From Perilla frutescens (Eukaryota; Streptophyta; Magnoliopsida; Lamiales; Lamiaceae): 64,000 nt of DNA. The notes under the pieces were generated by a model, which was given only the letters and a program-made list of their open reading frames with translations, did no database searches and had not been told where the DNA came from. This document shows, one piece after another, positions 34,655-45,975 of this stretch (within the stretch, counting starts at the first letter, position 1; the number at the start of each line of letters is the position of its first letter). The stretch lies in assembly GCA_026008535.1 (NCBI GenBank), contig BRKX01000004.1, positions 54,568,501 through 54,632,500 on the forward strand. The letters are read 5' to 3'. A program made the translations under genes and the position numbers.

Positions 34655-37600
34655 TCACGAGTTCATAATATAATAATAAAGAATATGATTCCAAACATCG
34701 GGCACTCCTGGTAGACACCAATGCAGACAATCTGCATATGTTTTTGGGTCGGCTAGTTGCATCTCACTCGGAGATCGTTGAAAATTCTTATAAATTGAGG
34801 GATGAGCATCTTTTCTATAATCCGATAAATGTGTTATATTGAGATATTCAATTCTCAATCCTTTCATTTCCAACTTCTTTATGGTTGATTCGATTATGTT
34901 CATCATCCTGCGATCTGACATAACTCCCCAATATCCCTCCTTCGAGATTGGCTCAGTTTCATTGTAGCAATTTTGCTGCACATTCCAACTTTCACCGCTG
35001 CAATATTAATTAATTAGCATATATATGTTAATTATTCACTCATAATCAATTTGATAAATAAGAGAGAAATGAATCGCTTGTGTTCTTTAGATTGTTGATT
35101 CTGGTATATTTGGTCACGTGTTTGTGAAATAAAATATTAGGAATATATAGTCTTAGTTTTCTTATCCATCTCGAATGATAGTAATAATATATGAAACATG
35201 TTACTTTATTTTTTGGGATAATAGCGTTAAAAATCATGAACTTTTGATATAATTGCAAATTTAACACAAATTTTAAATAGTAGGTAATTAAAACATCAAT
35301 TTTTAACTTGGGTGTTATTCAACATCCCAAGTTTTTTAAAATAAATTGACCTCCGATTCCGCTGTCAACTTGTTTGTCTGTTCAAACTTATCATGATTCG
35401 ACCATTAATTTGTGAAAAATGACATTAAAGTGATCGAATTTGACACTCACATCAATGGGAAAAAAATCGGGATTGTTAAACTCGGCCACGTCAACATATT
35501 TTTTCAAAAATTGATGGTCGAATCATGATGGGGTTGAAGAAACGAGTAGGTTGGCTGTGGAATCGGAGGTTAATTTGTTTTTTGAAAAATTGGGGATGTT
35601 GAATAACACCCAAGTTAAAAATTGATGTTTTAATTACCTATTTTTAAAATTCGTGTTAAATTTACAACTACGTCTCAAATTCATGATTTTTAAGACAAGT
35701 AACCCTTATTTTTTTCCTTAAAAAATATTATTAATAAAGGGATTTTGATTCTCACAAACCCACATTCCATGATCCCAAATTGTTGGACTGACGTCCCCTT
35801 GGGGATGGCCTAGTGGTGGAGTGGTGATATCTTGAGGCCAAAGGTCTCAAGTTCGAATCCCACCAACACCACTAGGTGTGAGCCTGTCACACCTGGCTTG
35901 CCAAGTGTGGCTTACCTCCCCTGTGTGGTTTGCAGGGGCGGGGTTTACCCAGTGCACACCTTGGTAGCGGCGGCGGGTTACCTTCGACAACAAAAAAAAT
36001 AAAAATTGTTGGACTGACATAGCCAAGCCCAAGAAAGGCTCAATATTATGCTAGGACACCTGCGTTTATCAATTTGGGGAATTGCAAACTAAGACTGAAC
36101 TATATGGTGAGACTCGATCTATTAGAATTCCGATTTCATTTTCCGTTCAATTGGACCTCAGACTTTCAAAACTACCTAAACTAGGACTATATGTTACCTT
36201 CTTCAACTAACAAATGTTATGTGTTCATTTGAAATCTAAAGCTCAAGTATGTTAGCACACCTTCACAACTTAATTATTCTGCCAACGACTCTCAAAAATG
36301 TCGTATTGATTTCACTTCCGAACAGTTCAGACATTGGGTTTCAAAAATCCTCAATCAATTTTGAAATAGGGTGTTGAGTTGACATCGAGATCTCGACTCA
36401 AAGTTTGCTGAAATTCACATACACCATCCTCGCAGCCGAAACTTCTTGAGCCTTTCTCTGTTGCCCAGTGTCCAGTTGACAAAGCAAAGGTACTGTTGGA
36501 AAGCTCATCGATCAATAAAGTTTTTTAAGTTCATTAGTTGGAGAGGTCACCAAAAGTCCCGCTAGTTGAAGTACTTTTGAAAATTCGAGAGTTTAGTTGA
36601 ACCAGATCCTTTAACTATATAAGGTGGTAATTGGTCCCTTTCCCTAACTATTATATATTATGCCAATGTTATTCTATGATTCCGAACAATATTGAAAGAA
36701 TAATAGATAATTAAGCGCGAATGTGGATACCCTAGCAAATTTAGATTTTGGGTATATCGGCCAATAACTTGTGTTTCTTATCCAACTCACGTAAATTTAA
36801 GAGAGAGAAAGATACACAAGAAATAAAAAGGAAGAAATTAAATTAGGACGTAAGTTAAAGTTAGAAGAGTGGAAGATAACTCACTAAGTATGAGTAGGTG
36901 AAAGGCTCATGAAGAACAACTTAGTTTTGGTTCGATTAACGTTGAACTCCAACCAATCCGACCACGTGTTTAGAGCCATTTCATACAAACGTAGATGCAT
37001 TTTGTCAACTCTTTTGTAGATTGCATCAGAGCCCTCGAATGATCCCCATCTGAGTTTGGATTATAATTAGTTCAAATAAAGAGAGAGAAGATAATATTGA
37101 CCGTATATGTTATTGTTTGTAGCTAGGTATTGATGGGATATGACCTCACGACTTTTTATGTTTTAATCATGATCTGGTCATCCACTTCACCAACTAGATC
37201 AATTTAAGTGTAATAGTACTTACAAGATCGTCATGCTCGGCATAACCCACCACATAAAGGAATCGAAGACGAGTATGTCCGCATCATTCCAATGCCTAGC
37301 GTGCTTTTCAATAGATGTAATCCTAACCACACGATCGCTCACCGAGTGTGCAAATGGATGGTCGCAATTTGACTCCACGAGCAGCGGAGACCAGTAAAAC
37401 TCAATTGTCGCATTGTATTCCTTCATTGAGATAATATATAAGCAAACAAATTAAAAATATTTTATCAATACACGTCACATATATATTTAATTATTTTTTC
37501 AATAGTATCAAATTAATTAAGTTAGCTGAGGATTAGGTAAACCAACATTTTGACTATAAATTAATTGAACTTAAACTTACTGTAGCCTCAAAGATGAACA

Positions 37601-38278
37601 GATTATCTTTCCTAATAACTGACTTATTTGACGATTGATTGAGAGAAGACTCGATTAGGCAAAGCATCGACGTCCATTGATTCCTGTTTAATGAATCCCC
37701 CACAAATACGAGCTTTTTCCCTCTTATTTTCTCTAGTAATGCCGTGCCATTAAACCTATAGTATAATGACACGGATACAGAATATGAGGCCTGAAACGAG
37801 ATATATATCGAAGAAATTTAAATTTTTGAAAAAAAAATTATGTTTAGGGCAACCTTGGAAGATCACAGTGATGAGGCTGCCATCTCCAGTTTCGATATCT
37901 CAAATCCTTTCTGCCATATTTCTCACATGCATAATCCCCCATCATGAAAGAACATCGTCCATCTTCGTACATCGGACTCGACGACGCGTTGTCGTAAACC
38001 CATTTGCCTGAAAACAAATTGCAGCTCGGCGTAGTTTCATTAACGACAGCAGTCTGTTCCTCCTTCTCTCTCCTCGTTTCTCTCTCTTCGTTTCTTGCCA
38101 GAGGCGGTGGCGGCGGACTACGTTGTTTCTGGGATTCTTGCTGTCGTCGGAGAATGCCTGCATTTTGGGCTGCAGTGAGATAAAGAGCAGCAGCAGTCAC
38201 CGAAGCTATGAGGAAGACAGCAACAATGTAATGGGATTTGTTTCTGATTTTCCATGTTTCAATATTCATTTTGTACAT
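34655..38278 (-). CDS. TBL (trichome birefringence-like) polysaccharide O-acetyltransferase, intact copy (TBL-B)
   Basis: Five exons: 37854-38278, 37581-37755, 37224-37420, 36885-37049, 34655-34997, together 1305 nt and 434 residues. TBL proteins are Golgi type II enzymes that O-acetylate xylan, mannan or pectin; several Arabidopsis members are xylan acetyltransferases. Visible: a basic N-terminus and membrane anchor (about residues 16-36), a Pro/Arg/Glu-rich stem, the TBL block CNLFSGKWVYDN and NWRWQPHHCDLPR, the GDS motif LVFVGDSLNRNQW (Ser about 163), and the C-terminal ADCLHWCLPG with the DxxH pair (Asp about 410, His about 413). The acceptor polysaccharide cannot be told. All splice borders are GT/AG. 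Intron 4 is 1887 nt because of a foldback element and a SINE; the equivalent intron in TBL-A is 168 nt. A second ATG at codon 4 could serve as start. Confidence 0.92.
35215..35705. mobile_element. Foldback Mutator-type MITE in TBL-B intron 4
   Basis: Two arms of about 190 bp are inverted copies (for example 'taattaaaacatcaattttt' left and its reverse complement right; also 'tcatgattcgaccat'). The termini are GGG...CCC, bordered by the exact 9-bp direct repeat TTATTTTTT (35206-35214, 35706-35714). The transcript of this intron could fold into a long hairpin. Confidence 0.7.
35793..36002 (+). mobile_element. SINE with intact target-site duplication
   Basis: The tRNA-related head has a perfect A box TGGCCTAGTGG and a B box AGTTCGAATCC. 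A GC-rich body follows (toggttt-like 'tgtggtttgcaggggcgggg') and the end is 'cgacaacaaaaaaaataa'. The exact 16-bp direct repeat AAATTGTTGGACTGAC borders it (35777-35792 and 36003-36018). It lies antisense to TBL-B inside intron 4. The perfect duplication suggests a fairly young insertion. Confidence 0.88.
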
Positions 38279-38297
38279 AAAATATCTTCACTCTGTA

Positions 38298-38333
<36 letters not shown>

Positions 38334-38969
38334 GAAGCAGCCAATAATTTGAAGTACACCCGTTTCATATTGGTAAGACATAAAGAATAGATTAAAAATA
38401 TATATATATAGTAGTTCTCTTTTATTTTGTCTTGATTTTGCATGAATCGTGAAGTATTGAGGCTCAATAATTGAGGCAAGAAAGTCAAATTAGGTTAGAG
38501 CATCATAAATCCTCCACTAATTAGACTACTAATAAAAGATTAATGATGTCACATTGGCAAATTAATCCAAAGTAGAAGTTCCAGCTGTTTCAACACAGGC
38601 GGGGCAGTTCAAATGTAACGTGCAATGCATTATATGTGTGTGTATGTGTTGTGTTTGTGTATGCAACAAATACATATATATTTATTTTCCTTTTGATGGT
38701 ATAACAGCCAACAAGACATATTTAATATTGTATTTGATTCGCGGAGGTTGCAATACAAGGCCAAATATAGAAATATCCCAAATTATTAACTTTAATTTTT
38801 TAAATGTCTCTACAAAAAAATATGGTCTACAAAAAATGATGGAATTATAAATTTGTTATGTACAAATAAATGTCCCCAAATGTCCCCAAATTATAAATTT
38901 TTTAAGTACTGAAACACTTAAAAGGAGGCGTTTACGTTGGTGGATAGATTAGATATATTAGATTGATAC
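38279..38969. other. TBL-B upstream region
   Basis: A (TC)n run at about 38302-38332 sits about 25 bp upstream of the ATG and is probably in the leader. Short (TG)n-like stretches lie near 38635-38660. A tandem 'aaatgtcccc' occurs near 38871. No gene. Confidence 0.45.
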
Positions 38970-40325
38970 AAATAATATACATTAAACGAAAGCATAAGAG
39001 CATGCCTCTCTCTCTCTAACAAGACAGCAACACAAACTTGAACTCTGCTTCTCTGCTTCTCTGCTCTTTTTGTCGAAAACCCATGTCTATTTTCCCCCTA
39101 TTCCTACATACATCACTCATTCATCAAGATGCTAAGGTTTATGTTAAGAAAGTTGAAGGGAAAATGTGTCATTTCCTTGCAAAATGATTCAAGTTTACCT
39201 GCTCCCCCAAGAACCCACTCTACGAAAATCTGCTAGCTGTGGATCATTGCTCGAATCAGCAACCTGTTGCATAACAAAGACAGACATGAGTGACTAATCC
39301 ACGCGCTAAATTCAATTCTCGGGCAGAACAGAACTCTGCATTCGGAAGAACTGATGAAGATAGCAGCATGAGCATGTCTGAGAAGCCTTACACTAAGAAC
39401 TTTCAAAAGCTTTCCTTGGTTAACTTCTCCAATGACAATGCTAGTTCCATGGCTGTAAAAGAGACAGACAGTGGATTGTTAGATCACAACAAGGAACACA
39501 TCAAAGAAATCACACGAACAAACAAACGAACCATGAAGTGCATCGCCCTTCTCAACATGATCGAACTCTGTAGGGAGCATATGCAAGGAGAACAGCTTCA
39601 CTCTCCCTCCTCGTTTATTCTACAATTTATCCAAAATTGAGACAAAGCAAACAAATTAATTATATACTGCACAATCAAGAATTCTTGGCTGTTTTCATTT
39701 TAAACATTAGGTTGAGCAATCACCAGATATTCCATTAACTTTTCTGCACGCTCTTTCTCTTCTTCGCTCGCCTCCTTGAAAAATCTATGGCAAGACAACA
39801 TCACACAAAGGTATAAGAAGCAGTGAAACCCGAGCTAAAGATACTAAAACATCGGTGTCTGCTAGACTTACATAGCAAGGCCCTTTAACGTGACATTGTC
39901 CCCGTCGAAGTAAGCATACAAGGCATGGAACACATAGGATTCACAGTACTCCATACTGCAAAACAAAGGGAAATCAATCACTAATCAATATAACATTACA
40001 ACTCCTTAAAAACAAGATTAATCTCCTATTCATAGATGGGACAATAATTATCATGCTCATATGCATACAAATGTAACACATGTATTACAATTCAGTTATT
40101 GCTCTAATCTTAGTCAATTAATCACACATCAATTTTTTAATACATATATGATACATCATACAGAAAATCCTAAAACTACATCTAAACTCAACATTTCTGA
40201 GATTTACTTGAACCTTTAAATTAGAGAAATCTACAGGCTAAAACAACTCACTATTAACACGATTAAATCTCATCAACCCTCGAATCAAATCACAACATTC
40301 TCAAATCTCCATTACATGCCGCCAA

Positions 40326-40356
<31 letters not shown>

Positions 40357-40437
40357 TTAGAGAGAGAGTGGGGATGAGAGAGAAAACTCACTCAATCTGC
40401 TCATTAATCGGAGATTTACACTCCTTAACTTCCAAAA
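38970..40437 (-). pseudogene. Ferritin pseudogene, truncated at both ends
   Basis: This is a direct copy of the ferritin gene at 43731-45746. Recognisable: the 3' end of exon 1 (KECKSPINEQI, near 40393-40437), exon 2 (about 39875-39958, MEYCESYVFHALYAYF), exon 3 (FFKEASEEEKERAEKLMEYL), exon 4 (about 39541-39628), exon 5 and exon 6 (about 39199-39264). Faults: the transit peptide is missing; the ferroxidase ExxH His is replaced by Arg (EKERAEK); a one-base loss in exon 5 brings an early stop; exon 6 is frameshifted; exons 7 and 8 are deleted, joining intron 6 to the 3' untranslated region near 39023. The plus-strand frame at 39290-39640 is an antisense shadow. Confidence 0.88.
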
Positions 40438-40600
40438 CACATCCGAACACAAATATAACCTTGCCTCAGAATGTTCAACTAAAAAATCCAAATCAAACCC
40501 CATCCCACCTCACAACATCCATTGTTGATTCAAACTATCCTAATACCAGAAGCAAAAAAAAAAAAAAAAAATCTTAAACAACCAACCAACCATGCCTTAC
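40438..40600. other. Junction region upstream of the ferritin pseudogene
   Basis: Similarity to ferritin stops at about 40437. The sequence then has an A-run at 40554-40570 and no recognised content. A (CA)n run lies just inside the pseudogene copy at 40327-40356. Confidence 0.4.
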
Positions 40601-40679
40601 CTTCCACTGAAGCCCTGCTTCCTACTTCATCCGACTTCGACGGATGATGAGGCATCGATGTCTGAGAATGGGAAAACAT
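40601..40679 (-). other. Candidate orphan first exon, unknown product
   Basis: From the ATG at 40677-40679 an open frame of 26 codons (MFSHSQTSMPHHPSKSDEVG...) runs to a good donor (GAAG|GTAAGG) at 40601/40600. GC content and base composition are unlike the surroundings. The predicted leader to the right shares a spacer with the eS4 gene, so a bidirectional promoter is possible. No following exon was identified; the ferritin pseudogene lies directly downstream. The protein is not recognised. Confidence 0.3.
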
Positions 40680-40861
40680 CGCTGACCGATCGAGGTTGAG
40701 GAGTTAAACTTCTCGATATCAGTCGCGCCCAGCTTCTGATTCTTCAATGGCCAAAGATGTATCAGCGATGGTGAATCAGTCGACGCCAAAATGAACGGTT
40801 AATCTTCAAAATGACCAAAGTTATCAGAGGAGTGAATTTTTGTTTTGGTGAAAAACTATTT

Positions 40862-40905
40862 TGGGCCCAAATTGAATTTTTTCTACGGCCCGCTAATAAA
40901 GCCCA
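40862..40905 (+). promoter_or_regulatory. Site II-type TGGGCC/TGGGCT motifs of the eS4 promoter
   Basis: TGGGCC at 40862-40867 (and its overlapping inverted copy in the palindrome TTGGGCCCAA), and AGCCCA (inverted TGGGCT) at 40900-40905, lie about 150-200 bp upstream of the eS4 ATG. TGGGCY (site II) motifs are a known hallmark of plant ribosomal protein and proliferation-linked promoters. Confidence 0.6.
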
Positions 40906-41057
40906 ATGTATAATTAAAAATTCCGAAACTACCCTTATTGTAAATCTGCGGCAATATAATTCAGCTACTAGGTTTTACAATTTTTCTTCACTTCAGCACA
41001 CGAGCGAGAGAAGTAGAGGAGGCGCCGCCGTGTTCCGCACAAACCACAACCAACAAA

Positions 41058-43091
41058 ATGGTGAGTTTGATGTCTAAATCATTTTTGTCACAGCTGAGTT
41101 GATTCGTAGTGATGCTAATTCCTGTTTTTTTACCCGAATTAATTGATGATTTTTCGGGCTATTGAGCTTTGAATCAAGTTTCTTCGTTGATTTTGGTATC
41201 GTAAGCCTATTTTAGCATTTTCGTGTTGAAAGATTTTGTTCCTTCTTCTGTTTGAGATTGTGTTTTAATTGTTGTTGGAATACAATTGTGAGTCTATTTA
41301 TAGAGCAATGCTGTTTTTTTTTTCGATATCTTCCGTTAAGGCTGTGGTCTGTCACAAGCTCAATTCCAAATCTCGAAACTTAGCTAGCATTCAGAAATTT
41401 CGAGAGAAAATATAGAGAAATGGGGAAAGAAAGATATAAGAATTGTATTGCCTGCCAAAACTTCAAATAAATACATAAAGAAAATAACTTCAATTTTTTT
41501 GAAGGAGATGTTGATCTGTCTGTACTAATTTTATACAGATGTTTAGATAATGGTAATCTATTTTATGTGTAAGGCGTAAATGCATGTCTGTATTATCTCC
41601 ACTGCACATATGCTTGTAGGGAAAGTGTAATGATTTTGATACTTTTATTTGAGTGTGAATTAATCCATTTCTTTCCATTATTTCTTTGAAAACAAGTTTT
41701 TTTTATGATTTTTTCTCCTGTTATTTTTGTATCAATCATTTATTTCTCTCTGGAAAACAGGCTAGAGGTTTGAAGAAACACTTGAAGAGGCTCAATGCCC
41801 CGAGTCACTGGATGCTCGATAAGCTGGGTGGTGCCTTCGTAAGTATATCCTGTCATTGTTCTGTTTCTTATGTTAACAAATGTTATTAAATATCTGTATA
41901 TGGCTTGATGTGGTTGTCTTAACCTACACCTTGATGGTGTCTGGTATCTCCTTTAAACATTTCTTGCATATAGATTTTATTTGATGTTCTGTAAAAACAT
42001 GTTCACAGGCCCCCAAGCCATCATCTGGTCCCCATAAATCAAGGGAGTGCTTGCCCTTGATTCTTATTCTGCGAAACAGACTGAAATATGCCTTAACATA
42101 CCGTGAAGTTATTGCCATTCTGATGCAACGCCATATCCTCGTTGATGGGAAAGTCAGGACAGATAAGACTTACCCTGCTGGATTTATGGGTATGCACTCC
42201 TTTCTTAATTCCATTTGCACTTTGGAGGTTGCTCTTTTGGTGTTTATTCTCTGTCGTAAAATTATAATGCATGAACTTGATTGTGTTTCTATTTATTTTA
42301 GATGTGGTCTCTATCCCTAAGACCAATGAAAACTTCCGTTTGTTGTATGACACCAAGGGTCGTTTCAGGCTGCACTCGATCAGGGATGAGGAAGCCAAGG
42401 TTTGTTTCACTTCATCATATACTTTTGATGTGGATTTTCACCTTACCCTTAACCCAAATCTATGATTTAATGTTCTGGTGAGGATCATGAATTGTATAAT
42501 GGGCTTTCTGAAGTCATATCCTTTCATTTGAAATTATACTATCAAGGTTATTTAATTATGGATTGTTGAACTTGAAAGAATACTCTTGAGTTGTTGATGC
42601 TCTATTACAACTTTTATCATTCTAAGATCTTTAATCTTCATTTTATCATGGATCTGCAGTTCAAGCTTTGCAAAGTCCGCTCTGTTCAGTTTGGCAAGAA
42701 AGGCATTCCTTACCTGAACACTTATGATGGAAGGACCATCCGCTATCCTGACCCACTCATCAGGGCCAACGACACAATCAAGCTTGACCTAGAGAGCAAC
42801 AAGATTGTCGATTTCATCAAGTTTGATGTGGGTAATGTTGTTATGGTGACTGGAGGTAGGAACAGAGGGCGTGTTGGAGTCCTCAAGAACAGGGAGAAGC
42901 ATAAGGGAAGTTTTGAGACCGTCCACATTCAGGATGCTACTGGACACGAGTTTGCTACCAGACTCGGCAACGTGTACACCATTGGAAAGGGTACCAAGCC
43001 TTGGGTATCTCTGCCTAAGGGCAAGGGTATTAAGTTGACCATCATCGAGGAGGCCAAGAAGAGGATTGCCGCCCAAGCCGCTACTGCCTAG
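41058..43091 (+). CDS. RPS4: 40S ribosomal protein eS4 (S4e)
   Basis: Five exons: 41058-41060 (only the ATG), 41761-41838, 42009-42189, 42302-42399, 42660-43091; 792 nt and 263 residues, the usual plant length. The product is a structural protein of the small cytosolic ribosomal subunit. It begins [20 protein letters not shown]. An S4-type RNA-binding segment ([20 protein letters not shown]) and the central S4e domain follow, then a KOW-like region ([19 protein letters not shown]) and the basic end [14 protein letters not shown]. An intron directly after the start codon is common in plant ribosomal protein genes. All borders are GT/AG. The gene lies opposite to, and between, the two ferritin copies. 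Confidence 0.96.
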
Positions 43092-43730
43092 AGATACACA
43101 CCCTCCAGATGGATGAAGTAGTTTAGCTCCCGCTATATTATGTTTTCACTCATATTTTGCTGCTCTCTTCTCTGTATGAGGTTTTTTGACATTCTTATCA
43201 TTTTTCGCTTGCAAACTAGCTATCATTTGCAGTTATTTCTTTGAACAATCGAACTTCACCTCATAGCCTTTTCAAATGTGTTTCTAATATTATGTTTTGA
43301 ATTCGATTTGACCTTCAATTTAAATTTTGAAATCCAAGTCCATAATGTAATTCTTCAATTTTTGAACTGGTAAATAGTTGATGCCTTGAAGGTCGATATA
43401 TGTTTGCTAGAAGTTTCAAATATGCGAACAGGGTAGTTTGCTAGATGTCACAAATGTGAGAACACAGTAGTTTATACTAAAACAGAAGATTCAAGAAACT
43501 TCCACACGATCAATTTTATTGAAAATGAAACATTGCACAACCGAATCTTAAATGGAGCTGCTGCTGCACCAGAGACTTGCATACATAATGATACATTAGA
43601 CGAAAGCAAAAGAGCATGCCTCTAATCGAAGTGATTCCTCTCTCTCTCTCTCTCTCTCTAAACAAGACAATACACTGAAAAACTAAACATCTCCTTAGTC
43701 TAATCTATAGCACGAAACAACATTAAACTC
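43092..43730. other. Convergent 3' flanks of eS4 and ferritin
   Basis: It holds both 3' untranslated regions. From about 43560 it matches the start of the ferritin pseudogene copy (38970 onward). A (CT)n run lies at about 43637-43659. Confidence 0.5.
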
Positions 43731-45746
43731 TCATGCTGCTCCTTCGTGAAGGAGCATCTGGTCAAAGTGCCAAACTCCTGCACCAGCAAATAGAGTTACA
43801 AAAGATATCAGACACGAAAACAATGTGCAACACGTAGAGAAAGAATGATGTGAATACTATATTGACAAGACGAGAGCTGATCATACCGTGCCCTTTTCCA
43901 ACCCTCCTTAGTTGTGAGATGTATTCCGAGATTTTCTTGATGGCCTCTACCTGTAAAAATGTGGACAGTAACACAAACCTTAACTCTGCTTCTCTGTTGT
44001 TTTAGTTGAAAACTCATGTCTATTTTTCATTTATTCTTACATACAGCACTCATTCTATGTCAAGAAAGTTGAAGGGAAAATGTGTAATTTTCTTGCAAAA
44101 TGATTCAAGTTTACCTGCTCCCCCAAGAATTCACTCTCTACGAAATCTGCTAGCTGTGGATCATTGCTCGAATCAGCAACCTGTTGCATAACAAAGACAG
44201 ACATGAGTGACTAATCCACACGCTAAATTCAATTCTCGGGCAGAACAGAACTCTGCATTCGGAAGAACTAATGAATTGCTAATGAAAGAGCTGTGTGCTC
44301 ATTTTAAGGTTTTTTCTTGGAAAATCTGATATAGATAGCAGTATGAACATGTCTGAGAAGCCTTACACTATGAAGTTTCAAAAGCTTTTCATTGGTTAAC
44401 TTCTCCAACGACAATGCTAGTTCCATGGCTGTAACAAGAGACAGACAGTAGATTGTAAGATCACGACAATAAAAACAAAACATCAAAGAAATCACACGAA
44501 CAAACAAACGAACCATGAAGTGCATCGCCCTTCTCAACATGATCGAACTCTGTAGGAGGCATCTGTAAGGAGAACAGCTTCACTCTCCCTCCTCGTTTAT
44601 TCTACAATTTATCCCAATTGAGACAAAGCAAACAAATTAATTATCTCATTCACAATCAAGAATTCTCGGCTGTTTTCATTTTAAACATCACTTTGAGCAA
44701 TCACCTGATATTCCATTAGTTTTTCTGCATGCTCTCTCTCTTCTTCGCTCGCCTCCTTGAAAAATCTGTTGCAAGACAACATCATACAGAGGTATAAGAA
44801 GCAATGAAACCCGAGCTAAAGATACTAAAACATCGGTGTCTGCTAAAAGCCTACACTTACTTAGCAAGGCCCTTTAACGCGACATTGTCCCTGTCGAAGT
44901 AAGCATACAGGGCATGGTACACATAGGATACACAGTACTCCACACTGCAAAACAAAGGGAAATCAATCACTAATCATTATAATTTATAACATTACAACTC
45001 CTTAAAAAACAAGATTAATGTCCTATTCATAGATGGAACACTAATTATCATGCTCATATCTGTACAAATGTAACATAAATATTAATGTTAAGTTATTGCT
45101 CTAATCTTAGTCAATTAAGCCACACATCAAATTTTTTCTTCTGCAAATTGATACATAAATCATTTAAAAAAAGCCAAAAACTACATCTAAACTCAACATT
45201 TCTGAGTTTTACTTGAACCTTTTATTTAGAGAAAATCTATAAAGCTAAAACAGCTCACCTATTCATACCATTAAATCTCATTAACCCTTGAATAAAATCA
45301 CAACATCATCAAATCTCCATTATATGAACAAAAGACACACACACACGCACACTTAGAGAGAGAGTGCGAATGAGAGAGAAAACTCACTTGATCTGCTCAT
45401 TAATCGCAGATTCACACTCTTTGGAGAATTTCTGTCGAGCAACTGAGGCATCAGGAGCAATTGGGACCAAGAGCTCATCTTTCTTAACCTCCTCGAATGG
45501 CTGAAACACCACTCCCGACAGCGGCATAGTCACTGTGTCATTCGACGACGCGTGGGAAACGAAGCCATTCTCACTCTTCCTCGCCAAAACAAGACCACCA
45601 AAAGATGAAGAACCAGACAACGAGCTCAAGTTGGTAGAAAACAAGGTGGTTGTAGTAGAATTAGACAGACTCGACAAGGGACCGAGACTAGCAGCAGAGC
45701 CCTGAACAGAAGGCAGAGAAACAGCGGAAATTGCTTCAAGAAACAT
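43731..45746 (-). CDS. Plastid ferritin
   Basis: Eight exons: 45388-45746, 44861-44944, 44705-44765, 44514-44601, 44367-44428, 44115-44180, 43887-43950, 43731-43777; 831 nt and 276 residues. Ferritin oxidises Fe(II) and stores iron in a 24-subunit shell in plastids. Residues 1 to about 60 are Ser/Thr-rich, a chloroplast transit peptide. The plant extension (PFEEVKKDELLVPIAPDASV) follows, then the four-helix fold: YHALYAYFDRDNVALKGLAK, the ferroxidase ExxH (EEREHAEK, Glu157/His160), NKRGGRVKLFSLQMPPTEFD, and the end VWHFDQMLLHEG. The exon structure is that of plant ferritins. The promoter contains an IDRS-like site, implying induction by iron excess. A degenerate direct copy lies at 38970-40437. 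Confidence 0.96.
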
Positions 45747-45867
45747 TCTTTCTCAACAAACACTCAAAAGGGATTCAAGCAGAAATGAGGGAAAACAAGA
45801 GTTTGGGATGAAAAGGCAAGGTTTTTGGATTTTCAGTGTGATTTCTTGAAAGTTGAGTGGGTAAGAT

Positions 45868-45874
45868 TATATAG
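45868..45874 (-). promoter_or_regulatory. TATA box of the ferritin gene
   Basis: TATATAA on the minus strand, about 120 bp upstream of the ATG. It is a suitable distance from the leader start and about 90 bp downstream of the IDRS-like site. Confidence 0.55.
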
Positions 45875-45961
45875 AAGTGGCGAATCTCCATACGGCAGAA
45901 TTGCTGGCAATGAGAATCGGACACGTAGAGAGAGAAAAGCGATCCATCTAGACAGAGGCGT

Positions 45962-45975
45962 GTGGCGAGCTCGTG
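45962..45975 (-). promoter_or_regulatory. IDRS-like iron-dependent regulatory sequence
   Basis: The minus strand reads CACGAGCTCGCCAC. The plant ferritin IDRS, as I recall it, is CACGAGnCCnCCAC; the site differs at one defined position. It lies about 215 bp upstream of the ferritin ATG. The IDRS mediates repression under low iron and release under iron excess. An ACGT core (gacacgtag) lies about 40 bp nearer the gene. Confidence 0.65.

Noticed and set aside
39290..39640. Plus frame of 116 codons
   Set aside because: Antisense to exons 4-6 and introns of the ferritin pseudogene; no family character.
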